Source: JADHUC01 sp964617665 (GTDB lineage Bacteria > Planctomycetota > Planctomycetia > Pirellulales > Pirellulaceae). From it: a stretch of DNA of 28,585 bases. Shown piece by piece: positions 16,074 through 27,606 of the stretch (position 1 is the stretch's first letter; each line of letters begins with the position of its first letter). The notes beneath the pieces are model-generated. The model made no database searches. It was not told the origin of the DNA and saw only the letters and a list, made by a program, of their open reading frames with translations. Where the stretch lies: assembly GCA_964617665.1 (NCBI GenBank), contig CAZUAH010000136.1, positions 1 to 28,585 on the forward strand. The letters run 5' to 3'. The position numbers and the translations under genes were made by a program.

Positions 16074-17795
16074 ATGAAGGACTACGTTAGATCGCGAGCC
16101 ACGGCAGGAGCGATGGCTTTGATCGCGGCAAGCTTACTCGTGAGCACGGTCGAGGCCGGCGGGCCCTGGCAACCAGACGAATTTCCGGTCGGCTATTGGC
16201 TCGGTCCACCGGTGACGTTCAACAAACTGGAGACGTGGCAGACGGTTAAGGACGGCAACTTCACTTTCTGCGGTCCAGCCGGAGGTTACTCGGTTGAAGA
16301 GAATCGTCGAATGCTGGAATTCTGTCAGCAGGTCGGCCTCAAGGCGATGGTGGTGGACAGCCGGATCAACTGGAAAATGGTGGCGAACGACGATTGGCGC
16401 AAGAAAGTCGCGGGGATCGTTGCCGATTACAGTTCACACCGGGCGCTGTACGGCTACTACCTTCAAGATGAACCGAACTTCGCGCAGTTTCCCGCCCTGG
16501 GCCAGATCAATGCCGAGTTCCTGCGATGTGACCCAGCACATCTGCCGTACATCAACCTATTTCCCACGTATGCGTCCACGAAGCAACTGGGTACACCGAC
16601 CTACTCCGACCACCTGGACAAGTACCTGAGTATCGTCAAGCCCGTGGTGCTCAGCTATGACCACTACTGTCTGCTGCAAGATGGACGCGACCGGCCGGAT
16701 TACTTCGAGAACCTAGCGCTGATTCGAGAATACGGTCTGCGTTTTAGCACTCCGCCTTGGAACATCATCCTGTCGGCGCCGCACTTGGCCTATCGGGATC
16801 CCACGGACGGCGAAATGCGGTGGCAGGTCTACACGTCGCTGGCGTACGGCATGAAGGGAATCATGTGGTTCACCTACTGGACCTTGAAGGGCTGGGAGGA
16901 GGAAGGCGGGACCGCCATTGTCGACAGCGAAGGCAAACCGGCACGACTCTACCCCATCGTCAAACAACTGAACGGCGAGACCAAAATGCTGGGACGCACC
17001 TTGCTGCTATTGACGTCCACCGGCGTTTACCACACTGGGGATACGCCACCTGGTTGTCGCCGATTGGGCGGCGACGCAGTCTTGTCGGCTCCCGCCGACG
17101 TGTCATTGGTAATCGGGTTCTTCCGAGACGAACACGGCGTGGACTATGCAATGGTCGTCAATCGCGACCATGCCAAGCCCGTAGAGTTTCCGCTGACGTT
17201 TCTACCGCATGTCGTATCGGTGGCAGCAATCAGCGCAACGGACGGCACAGAGCGACCGCTCGCGTTGTCGAAACAGCAAGTGAATCTGCGACTGGCGGCA
17301 GGCGATGGCAAGCTGCTCAAACTGACGCCTGCGTTCAAATACCCCGAACCGCCCAAGCCACTGGAAGTCATCGACTTCCAATTCGACGGAGCGAACGATT
17401 TGCAGGGTTGGGATGGCTTCAATTCGTTGACTAGGGCACAAATAGCAAATGGCGTGTTGTCCCTGACTGTCACCGGTGCAGACCCATTCTTCCAGCGCAC
17501 CTACCTGCGAATCCCACCCGATACATATACCCGACTGAAGGTGCGAATGAAATTGCCGCCGTGCAACGCACAGAGCCAGTTGTTCTGGACCACGAACGAG
17601 GAACCGAACTTCCATGACGACAAGTACTTGAACTTCCCCGTAACGCCGGATGGCCATTGGCATGAATACGAGATCCCCGTAGCCACACACACCAACTGGC
17701 GAGGCAAAGCCATCCGTGCCATCCGCCTGGATCCCACGACAGGCGGCGCAGAGCCAGGAAGCAAGGTCGAAATCGATTGGATCATCGGCGAATAG
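16074..17795 (+). CDS. Exported glycoside-hydrolase-like TIM-barrel protein with C-terminal beta-sandwich
   Basis: 573 residues from the ATG at 16074, which has GGAGAGA directly upstream; a second ATG at 16062 lies before that site and is less likely. The signal peptide is ATAGAMALIAASLLVSTVEA. The barrel (about 30-330) has features of retaining glycosidase folds: ALYGYYLQDEPN with acidic D/E at the strand end, VVLSYDHYC, EMRWQVYTSLAYGMKGIMWF and YWTLKGWEEEGG. These resemble GH42-like and related families. Residues about 330-415 form a beta-domain (VSLVIGFFRDEHGVDYAMVVNRD), and about 420-573 a lectin-like sandwich (IDFQFDGANDLQGWDGF, WHEYEIPV, RAIRLDPTTGG). The exact family and substrate are not recognised. 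It is probably a secreted polysaccharide or oligosaccharide enzyme; if the acidic pair is not catalytic it could be a binding protein. Confidence 0.72.
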   Translation: MKDYVRSRATAGAMALIAASLLVSTVEAGGPWQPDEFPVGYWLGPPVTFNKLETWQTVKDGNFTFCGPAGGYSVEENRRMLEFCQQVGLKAMVVDSRINWKMVANDDWRKKVAGIVADYSSHRALYGYYLQDEPNFAQFPALGQINAEFLRCDPAHLPYINLFPTYASTKQLGTPTYSDHLDKYLSIVKPVVLSYDHYCLLQDGRDRPDYFENLALIREYGLRFSTPPWNIILSAPHLAYRDPTDGEMRWQVYTSLAYGMKGIMWFTYWTLKGWEEEGGTAIVDSEGKPARLYPIVKQLNGETKMLGRTLLLLTSTGVYHTGDTPPGCRRLGGDAVLSAPADVSLVIGFFRDEHGVDYAMVVNRDHAKPVEFPLTFLPHVVSVAAISATDGTERPLALSKQQVNLRLAAGDGKLLKLTPAFKYPEPPKPLEVIDFQFDGANDLQGWDGFNSLTRAQIANGVLSLTVTGADPFFQRTYLRIPPDTYTRLKVRMKLPPCNAQSQLFWTTNEEPNFHDDKYLNFPVTPDGHWHEYEIPVATHTNWRGKAIRAIRLDPTTGGAEPGSKVEIDWIIGE

Positions 17796-18065
17796 TGCCC
17801 CAAAACCGCATGGTGAATGTGTGCACGTACTCCGTGGTACTCCACCTTTCTTCCGTTTTGGGCACCTCAACGGAAATCCTTCCATCTAGGTTGGCCGCCT
17901 CCAAAACGAGCCTATTCCCCGGACGACGACGAAGCGTATTCGGGTTGTACCGGCTTCGCTGAATAGCCGCATGGCCTTGTTTTCAATCTTGTGAGAAGGT
18001 TGGAGCGTGGCTCACTCATGTCGATTGACAAAGACCTCCAACACATTACCGTCCACAAACGCATG

Positions 18066-18116
18066 GAGCAGCTACTGTATCCCCTGGGAGAGATTGGGTT
18101 GGGGATGCGAAGGAAC
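18066..18116 (+). repeat. Left direct repeat flanking the toxin-antitoxin module
   Basis: 51 nt that match 19017-19068 at about 42 of 52 aligned positions, with one 1-nt gap, in the same orientation. Conserved blocks include GAGCAG, ATTGGG and ATGCGAAGGAAC. The two copies enclose the ParD/ParE-like pair. Confidence 0.65.
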
Positions 18117-18166
18117 AGGTGGTGGTTGGCAATCCAAACGAAGGCCAAGAAGGAAGCCATATCGTG

Positions 18167-18242
18167 AGTGTGACTGGCTTTGCCAGTGCTTCTTGGGTAC
18201 GATCGTTTGTAGTGGGCTCAGCACTGGTAAAGCCAGTCACAC
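18167..18242. repeat. 76-bp inverted-repeat element (paired hairpins)
   Basis: Arms 18167-18188 and 18221-18242 (22 nt, 21 matching when inverted). Each arm has its own small hairpin: ACTGGC-TTT-GCCAGT on the left, ACTGG...CCAGT on the right. It has the same double-hairpin plan as the elements at 1721, 12657 and 28139 but an unrelated sequence. Confidence 0.75.
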
Positions 18243-18377
18243 ATGATACCACCAGCCGTGCCACCCAGCGGAGAAAGGAACCAAACACTCTATGAGCATG
18301 CGCCACAGCCATTGTTGACGGGTGGGGTAGGTTGAAAGGGTGTTGGTTTTCTCATTTCTCTTACCCTGGAGGTGTTA

Positions 18378-18614
18378 ATGCAGGTTGAACTACCACAGGA
18401 CATAGTAGACCGCGTTCAGCAACGTGTCGCCTTGATCCAAGGAGCAACAGAAGCAGACGTGCTACGCAAGGCGCTCGATTCACTCGACTGGCTCGACCAG
18501 GAGCGTCTGGCAATCCAGGAAGGCATTGATGCATGGCGTGCCGGAGACGTTCAAGATTTCGAAGCCTTCGACCGTGAATTCCGCGCCAAGAATAACATCC
18601 CTGCAGGCGCATAG
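18378..18614 (+). CDS. ParD-like antitoxin
   Basis: 78 residues from the ATG at 18378 (GGAGG at 18368-18372, 5 nt upstream; a GTG at 18372 overlaps that site and is rejected). MQVELPQDIVDRVQQRVALI and ATEADVLRKALDSLDWLDQE look like a short DNA-binding N-terminal part of ribbon-helix-helix type. The acidic C-terminus (LAIQEGIDAWRAGDVQDFEAFDREFRAKNNI) is typical of the tail that wraps the ParE toxin. The stop TAG at 18612-18614 directly abuts the toxin ATG, as expected of a type II operon. It would neutralise the toxin and repress its own promoter, though the toxin is now broken. Confidence 0.78.
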   Translation: MQVELPQDIVDRVQQRVALIQGATEADVLRKALDSLDWLDQERLAIQEGIDAWRAGDVQDFEAFDREFRAKNNIPAGA

Positions 18615-18937
18615 ATGTATGGCACCATCATCACCGGCCCGGCAAAGCAAGATATCCAGGCCGCTCATGATTGGTGGGCGGAGCATCGCTCGACCGATCA
18701 GGCAAACCGGTGGTATGTGGGCATCCACGAAGCGATCTCCTCGCTAATGCGATCGCCTGAGCGCTGTTCTCTGGCTCCGGAACACGACTCGTCGAGCAAG
18801 AAGTCCGCCACTTGCTCTTCGGTATTGGCCGACAGCCAACACATCGCATCGTATTTGCCATCGACGGTGACCACGTCGTGATCTTGCGGGTCCGTCACAC
18901 ATCCCAGGATGTGCTGACTTCTGAAGATCTTGGATAG
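18615..18937 (+). pseudogene. ParE-family toxin with 1-nt frameshift
   Basis: The first frame gives a normal RelE/ParE N-terminus (YGTIITGPAKQDIQAAHDWW, WYVGIHEAISSLMRSPERC, LAPEHDS), then loses the family pattern. The missing C-terminus is found one frame over from 18794: EQEVRHLLFGIGRQPTHRI, VFAIDGDHVVILRVRHTSQD, VLTSEDLG, stop 18935-18937. Adding one base within 18789-18794 (tcgtcg) restores a single 107-residue protein, the usual size of the family. As read, translation continues out of frame to 18881 and yields an 88-residue product without the C-terminal strands that carry key ParE residues. The toxin is therefore probably inactive, unless the missing base is a sequencing error. Confidence 0.85.
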
Positions 18938-19016
18938 CTTCGTCTTCGACCAGTTCTCCTCTGAAACGCCTCCAGAGTAGATGCGCAGGTCTCTGGTGGC
19001 GTTTGGCATGCCCGCT

Positions 19017-19068
19017 GAGCAGACACTGCATTCCGTGGAAGAAATTGGGCTGTGGAATGCGAAGGAAC
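19017..19068 (+). repeat. Right direct repeat flanking the toxin-antitoxin module
   Basis: Second copy of the segment at 18066-18116, same orientation, ending 12 nt before the stop of the minus-strand SMP-30-like gene. The gap 18938-19080 holds nothing else that is recognisable. Confidence 0.6.
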
Positions 19069-19080
19069 GTCACGTATTCG

Positions 19081-20553
19081 CTACTCCCGGTCGTCTTCCA
19101 TCGGCGCTGCCCATTGAAAGAACACGAGATAGGCAATCGGGGTCTCGTCGAAGTCGGCTGGGGGAGTGAACAGGTCCTTGACGAATGGAAAGCGGGCACG
19201 GTGGTGTCGTCGGACCGGCAGTGCGGCTCCCTTGCATCGCCCGCAGCCAACCGAGATCCGAACCGACGGCGTTGGAAACATCCCAGCGGCCGGGTCCGGC
19301 GGGTGTTCGAGTGGTTGCTTCGAGAGATTTGGGAACCGGCTCGCTGGGATGCGGATCCAGCCGCCGATCGTTTGCCTGCCTTCGTTGGGTAGAATGACGC
19401 CCGAAAACTGAAGGTCCTCAACTCGTAAGGTAATACGATGACCGGGCTGGTCCGATTCTTCGGCAAGCCAGCGACCGCCACAGACGGACATCTGCACGTT
19501 CCCGTGTCCGGGCATCGTTTGGTCGGTGAAGCGTGCGTTGGGATCATAGACCGCCAACCATCCGTCTCTGGCGAATGTGAAGTAGACGCGGCCGTCAGGT
19601 CCGACCGAGGTAGCCTGGGGATAATCCAACCCAGTCAATACGCGTGTGAGTCTGCGGCTGTGCGGATCGAAACGGCACAGAGAACCGGAGTTACCTTGAT
19701 CCCACACGTTAGCCTCGGTCACGAAAACGACTTCGCCGGCAGGCCCCAAATCGATGTCGCGAGTGCGCCAAAACTGTTTGACCGTGCCGCCAGCCAAGAG
19801 CTCAGTGGTTTGGCCGGGTTGCAGACATCTCAACGTGCCACCGATGCGCGGAGTCCCCAACATCCCAGGTTCGCCAGAATGAGCACTATACTGACTGAAG
19901 TAGACGGCCCCGTTTGGCAACACGGCCACGCTTTGTGGAGTAAGCAATTGATCAATTAGCATCGCGGTTTGTTCGTTCGAGGGATCCCATGTGCGAATCT
20001 GTCCAGTCTCGAGAACGACGTAAAGCCAACCTGCCGAGCCGAGCGCCAACTGTCGGGGTCTTGTCAGCCCGGACATGATGGTCGACTCGGATCCTTCCGG
20101 AAGAAGGTGTCGGATTTCTCCCAAGCCCAACCCTTGATCAAGACCATAGAACAAGTCGCCCTTTGGGCCCGCCACAATCCCGTAAGCTCCCGGCTTGTCT
20201 TTCGCGACGACCTGTATTTCTGAGAAGATCGACGGGCGACCAAACTGATCGGGAAGCACCCTCGTGATCGTTCTCTCGGCAAAGCTAGTGAAGTAGACCG
20301 AATTCTCCGGACCGATCGTCGTGCCAAAACTATACGTGGCGGGCGCTACTAGAAGAACTCCCCGGGGAACCGTCGCCAAGCCATGATCCAACTCCATCGG
20401 CAAGCGATCTAAGTAGGCGGGGCCAATCTCACGCGGTATCGACTCGGCACCAGGGCACGACAAGACCAGAGTGGCCACCACAATCGACGTCACGATCTCG
20501 ATGTGGCGGCACATCACACATCGTTTACGCTCGAAGGAGATCCTCATGGGCAT
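19081..20553 (-). CDS. Exported SMP-30/NHL-like six-bladed beta-propeller protein
   Basis: About 490 residues. The start is uncertain: ATGs at 20553 and 20547 and a later one (MCRHIEIVTS) are possible, and none has a good ribosome site. A hydrophobic leader IVTSIVVATLVLSC could be a lipoprotein signal (V-L-S-C is only a partial lipobox). Blades repeat at about 40-50 residues with the pattern GPxGxVYF: IGPENSVYFTSFAERTI, VAGPKGDLFYGLDQG, LGSAGWLYVVLETGQ, VLPNGAVYFSQYS, LGPAGEVVFVTEANVW, VGPDGRVYFTFARDG. This resembles SMP-30/gluconolactonase and NHL propellers. The last 130 residues form a separate beta-rich domain with GCGRC. It lies about 70 nt downstream of propeller copy 2 on the same strand, so the two probably share a transcript. 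It could be a lactonase or a binding protein; catalytic residues were not identified. Confidence 0.72.
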   Translation of the reverse strand: MPMRISFERKRCVMCRHIEIVTSIVVATLVLSCPGAESIPREIGPAYLDRLPMELDHGLATVPRGVLLVAPATYSFGTTIGPENSVYFTSFAERTITRVLPDQFGRPSIFSEIQVVAKDKPGAYGIVAGPKGDLFYGLDQGLGLGEIRHLLPEGSESTIMSGLTRPRQLALGSAGWLYVVLETGQIRTWDPSNEQTAMLIDQLLTPQSVAVLPNGAVYFSQYSAHSGEPGMLGTPRIGGTLRCLQPGQTTELLAGGTVKQFWRTRDIDLGPAGEVVFVTEANVWDQGNSGSLCRFDPHSRRLTRVLTGLDYPQATSVGPDGRVYFTFARDGWLAVYDPNARFTDQTMPGHGNVQMSVCGGRWLAEESDQPGHRITLRVEDLQFSGVILPNEGRQTIGGWIRIPASRFPNLSKQPLEHPPDPAAGMFPTPSVRISVGCGRCKGAALPVRRHHRARFPFVKDLFTPPADFDETPIAYLVFFQWAAPMEDDRE

Positions 20554-20623
20554 GTTGAAAGACACAGAATCCTACTTGCCGTTGCCACAGACACATTTCT
20601 TCATGGTGTTCGAATTCAAAACG

Positions 20624-23600
20624 CTATTTCAATCGATAGAGCATACCGTTGGTGCCCGACACAAATAGACTTCGCTCTGCAACGGCCATACCGTCCCAGA
20701 CGGGAGCGAAGTCGAAGCTGACCCTCTTGAGCACACTGCCATCGGCAGTGTCGACAACCAGCAAATCGACTTTCGAGTTCCACTGCCGCGCCTGGTCGGC
20801 GATCTGCTTGCGAACGGCCGCGTCGGGCAGTCGCAATATGGTCTCGTTTTCGTCGTACAGCCTCTCAGGTCCCGTCACTAGCAGTCTGTCGCTTGCCTTG
20901 ATGATGGAACGGGCCAGGACGGGAATCTCGACGGACCAGGTCCTTGTGCTCTTGCCTGGATTGGATTTTCTGTCGCGTTTCTTTCTTCTTTTCGTGACCG
21001 GAGCTGGTTCGGACGCAACTGGCTTCAGCGGCGCTCGGTAAAGCTGGTAGGTAAACGCCGAGCCCCAGCCGTATCGGTTTCGGCCGAAGCCATAGAGATC
21101 GGAATCGTCACGAGCCATGATCCGCCCCGAGTGATGACTGTTGCCCGTATTGGCAAAGCCCCCGCAGCCGCCCTTCCAGCTCGAAGCATATGTCCAGAAC
21201 GAGCGATGGAACCAAGTGTCGTTCAGGTAACCGTTCACCGCGAAGATGTGAGGCACGCTCGCTTCGGCGACGTTGCACTGGCCGTCAAACGCCAACGACC
21301 GCATAAACAGGTGGGGCCCCGATGTGGAAAGGACGTCGGGTTTGGACGGAATCGTATTCATACCGCCAGTGGGTTCGAAGTCTTGTGTGTGATTGACGCT
21401 ATGTTTCATGGCGCCGGTCAGCGGATCCAAGGCGCACATGTAGAGCCCGCCGTCGACAAACATGTTCCTTCCCGCGACGGCATAGATCAGGCCATTGTGG
21501 TAAGTCACGGAGCCGTGAACTGGCCAGACAGACTCGACCCTTCCTTCGTTGACGATTTTCTCCTCGGTGGGAGCCAGTCTGCGGCGCCACACCATCTTGC
21601 CGTCGTCTGTTTTCAGACAGATCACGCTCCCGTCTGCCGCGCCGAAGTAAAGCAGTTTTCCGACGACCGTTGGCGGCGAGTCGACGCGGCTGCTCGTCAC
21701 GTACGTCCAAGCCTTTTCGCCCGAGTCAACGTCAACCGCAATCAATTGATTTCGCTCGATGGACGACAGGAAGACTCTGCCATCGGCGACGACAGGAGCA
21801 GAGAGCTTCTCTCCGATGTCGGTCTTCCAGGCCTGCTCGAAAGACTCGGGCGGCGTGTTCATGGTCGAGGAGCTTCTGGCCGAGTTCGCTCGATAGGTAG
21901 GCCAAGCGTCCTTCTGTTCCATGCTGACCGGCAGCTTGCCTGCGTATGCTTCTCCCTGTTCTGTTCGTATTTCCTTGGCGGACTTCTGTCTGGAGGCGGC
22001 CAGCTTTGGATCTGCCTTCGCCAGTCCCACGAAACCGTTCAGTTTTGATTCGGGGAAGCAGTTGCAGGGGTCGGGTGTGGCATAGATCAGGCTGTTGGCC
22101 GGCATAAAACCGTAGCCACATGAACCGCGGACCCAGTGGTCGTTCGTGATTTCCGTGCCGTCGAACGCGATGGTGTTAATACCGACTTTCGAGGCGAGCA
22201 TATACTTCTCGGTAGCGCGGGACGAGTAGCACCGATGGTGGAAGCCGTGTTGGAGGTCCAGCTCGACGGTCCGCTCGACCTCGCCGGTTCGGGGATTCAA
22301 ACCGTTCAGCGTCGAGCTTGCCTTCTTCGTGGTATCCGGTGCCCAGACCAATCCCTGCGCTATCAGGAGATCCTCGGGGCTGCGGTAGCCGGACGACAGG
22401 TGTGCCGCGCTCCAAAGCTTCTTACCGTCTACGGCAGAAACGGCCGTCATCGTGTCTTCGGCTCCGCTCTTGGTGCCTGGTGGTATCCAACTGAAGTTCT
22501 CGCCTCCTGAGAAGATCACCACATCGTCGTACACGACCAATGATGAGCCATAGCACGCGTAGAAGTCTTCCCAGATTGGAATCTCGGTCGATGTCCACAA
22601 TCTCTCTCCCGTGGCGAAATCCAGCGACTCCACTGACTCACCGTTATGGAAGTAAACGCGTTTGTTATCGGTCGCCAGGCTGAGCGGTGCATACTTGCCA
22701 TCGGCATGCCATTTCTCCTCGCCCGTGTTGAGGTCATAGGCGATCAGTCGCCGCTCGGCGTTTAGCCATAGAGGCGATTTGTTACTTCCCATCAGCCTAT
22801 TCAAATAGGGGAAGCCCGTTGCTCTGCTGTCCTTGCCCGTCGCGCCGCGTTCCGCGTCCATGTCGTCCAGAGGGCCCTTGTCTTTGAGACAAAGAGCCAG
22901 AAGGGTATCGCCAGCGACGAGGATCTCCTCGCATCTCTCCGATCCCGCAAAGTCCTTGATTTCCGAGCCGTCCACAGCGTCGAGCTGAGTTACCGGCGCT
23001 TTGATACCGAGGGTCACATAGACGCTATCTCTCATCGAGACGAGTCTGCGTGGCAGTGTGGCGGGCATACTTTTCAAAGGCCACAAATGAGGATGCCATT
23101 CCGGGATCTTCTTCTTCCAGAGCACAACACCATTGAAAGCATCCCTGGCGATCAGGCTCCATTCCGGCGGAAACAGGATCGACGCGCTGGAAGCTTCGTC
23201 GAAGATATAGAAGACACGACCGCCGCTGGAGACCATCGCGCTCAAACTTGGCAGGTGGTCGTGATGCCGGAGCATTTTGGGGCCCGCTAACCATTTGATG
23301 TGCCGTGGCGGGCCCACTAGTCTGTCTTTCGCAACAGCGTTGCCGTCGGGCGCGTATAGGTAGTGCGTCCATTCGTCCATGGCTTCCGGCCAGGGTTTCT
23401 GCCACAGAGCCTTTCCCCGTCGGTCGATGACAGCGCCGTAAGGTGTCAGTGCCCTGCGCATATCGTCTGTCACCTGTTTGTCCGTCACAATGACGTTCAC
23501 CGTATCCGAAACAAACGGAATACTGCTTCCCTCCCAAACGCCGACGGATACCCGGCCGGTTCGTCCCGCGGCCAGAAGTTCGGCATTCAGTTTGCTTGCC

Positions 23601-23785
23601 TCGTCGGCGTTCTTGACCAGGCCATGGACAAGGTTCGATTCGTTCCGGGCGTATTTCAGCAGCTCTTCAACGGAGCCAGCGTCGGTAACGACCGTGACAC
23701 CGGTCCTTGTCGAAGTTTCCGCGGCCATGCCTGCAGCGGTGGTCATCAATGGCAACACAGCGGATAAGAATAGGCTTCGCTTCAT
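20624..23785 (-). CDS. Exported double beta-propeller protein, copy 2, with degenerate methyltransferase-like N-terminus
   Basis: 1053 residues from the ATG at 23785 (GAGGGAG just upstream; it opens the signal peptide KRSLFLSAVLPLMTTAAGMAA). Residues about 25-130 keep the methyltransferase-like order (LVHGLVKNADEASKLNAELL, VSDTVNVIVTD, ALTPYGAVI) but motif I is gone: VTVVTDAGSVEELL stands where copies 1 and 3 have HLGCGDG. Then come DEWTHYLYAPDGNAV, propeller one (WSLIARDAFNGVVLWKK), the Cys segment (HHRCY, RGSCGYG, CNCF) and propeller two starting at DAWPTYRANSARSS. A basic stretch KRRKKRDRKSNPGK precedes the last blades. No heptamer arrays are present. It is likely a periplasmic or surface protein. 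Its propellers are PQQ-like, but known quinoprotein dehydrogenase signatures were not seen. It is followed by the SMP-30-like gene. Confidence 0.82.
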   Translation of the reverse strand: MKRSLFLSAVLPLMTTAAGMAAETSTRTGVTVVTDAGSVEELLKYARNESNLVHGLVKNADEASKLNAELLAAGRTGRVSVGVWEGSSIPFVSDTVNVIVTDKQVTDDMRRALTPYGAVIDRRGKALWQKPWPEAMDEWTHYLYAPDGNAVAKDRLVGPPRHIKWLAGPKMLRHHDHLPSLSAMVSSGGRVFYIFDEASSASILFPPEWSLIARDAFNGVVLWKKKIPEWHPHLWPLKSMPATLPRRLVSMRDSVYVTLGIKAPVTQLDAVDGSEIKDFAGSERCEEILVAGDTLLALCLKDKGPLDDMDAERGATGKDSRATGFPYLNRLMGSNKSPLWLNAERRLIAYDLNTGEEKWHADGKYAPLSLATDNKRVYFHNGESVESLDFATGERLWTSTEIPIWEDFYACYGSSLVVYDDVVIFSGGENFSWIPPGTKSGAEDTMTAVSAVDGKKLWSAAHLSSGYRSPEDLLIAQGLVWAPDTTKKASSTLNGLNPRTGEVERTVELDLQHGFHHRCYSSRATEKYMLASKVGINTIAFDGTEITNDHWVRGSCGYGFMPANSLIYATPDPCNCFPESKLNGFVGLAKADPKLAASRQKSAKEIRTEQGEAYAGKLPVSMEQKDAWPTYRANSARSSSTMNTPPESFEQAWKTDIGEKLSAPVVADGRVFLSSIERNQLIAVDVDSGEKAWTYVTSSRVDSPPTVVGKLLYFGAADGSVICLKTDDGKMVWRRRLAPTEEKIVNEGRVESVWPVHGSVTYHNGLIYAVAGRNMFVDGGLYMCALDPLTGAMKHSVNHTQDFEPTGGMNTIPSKPDVLSTSGPHLFMRSLAFDGQCNVAEASVPHIFAVNGYLNDTWFHRSFWTYASSWKGGCGGFANTGNSHHSGRIMARDDSDLYGFGRNRYGWGSAFTYQLYRAPLKPVASEPAPVTKRRKKRDRKSNPGKSTRTWSVEIPVLARSIIKASDRLLVTGPERLYDENETILRLPDAAVRKQIADQARQWNSKVDLLVVDTADGSVLKRVSFDFAPVWDGMAVAERSLFVSGTNGMLYRLK

Positions 23786-24110
23786 AGTCTCCCTCAATGT
23801 GCAGATGCTCTTGGCCAAACGCGATTCAGAAAGCGTACGACTCTACCATAACGCAGAAGCCGCCGAACCGCACCATTGGTCCAATTCGACAACAATTCTC
23901 CTCGGAAAAGCGCGGCACCCGACCAATCCTTAGAACGACTACGAGATCATTGTCGGCAACCAACATATCCTCGTGGATCGGCGTGGCTTATGAGATGGCG
24001 ATCTGTTGCAGATGCTCGCTCAGCATGCGATCATATTGTCCTGCATGTTAGGCCATCCAACAACTCCCAAGAGATTCCCGTCGAAACGGCAGCATCCCGG
24101 AGAAGAACTC
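23786..24110. other. Divergent gap between propeller copies 2 and 3
   Basis: 325 nt between two divergent start codons. It must hold the promoters of both genes, but no confident -35/-10 pair, dyad or hairpin was found. An in-frame upstream extension of copy 3 to 24006 exists but has no ribosome site. Confidence 0.4.
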
Positions 24111-27452
<3,342 letters not shown>

Positions 27453-27606
27453 TATCCGGTCAGTTGTCGACGATTGACGCCGGAACTCCCCTTCACCCGG
27501 AGCCGGGAACGATGGTCTACGTCGACGGGTGCTGCGGGTCGTTGGAGCGAACGGGCGCGCTGTAACACCACTGCCTGAAAGAGGGACCGAAACAAGGAGT
27601 TAGACG

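Larger units (their letters stand above)
17796..18377. other. Repeat-rich non-coding gap before the toxin-antitoxin pair
   Basis: 582 nt with no supported gene. It holds a weak dyad CGAAGC/GCTTCG (17930-17935 and 17953-17958), the left direct repeat (18066-18116) and the paired-hairpin element (18167-18242). A short frame starting at 18018 (MSIDKDLQHITVHKR...) has no family features. A TTGACG at about 18315 could be a -35 box for the toxin-antitoxin pair, but no good -10 box follows at 16-18 nt. Confidence 0.45.

Noticed and set aside
18698..19009. A minus-strand 103-codon frame opposite the toxin gene.
   Set aside because: It lies antisense to the frameshifted ParE gene, whose plus-strand reading has clear family motifs; the minus reading matches nothing known and has no ribosome site.
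21131..22048. A 305-codon plus-strand frame inside propeller copy 2.
   Set aside because: It is antisense to a well-supported propeller gene with conserved motifs; long antisense frames are common in GC-rich DNA.
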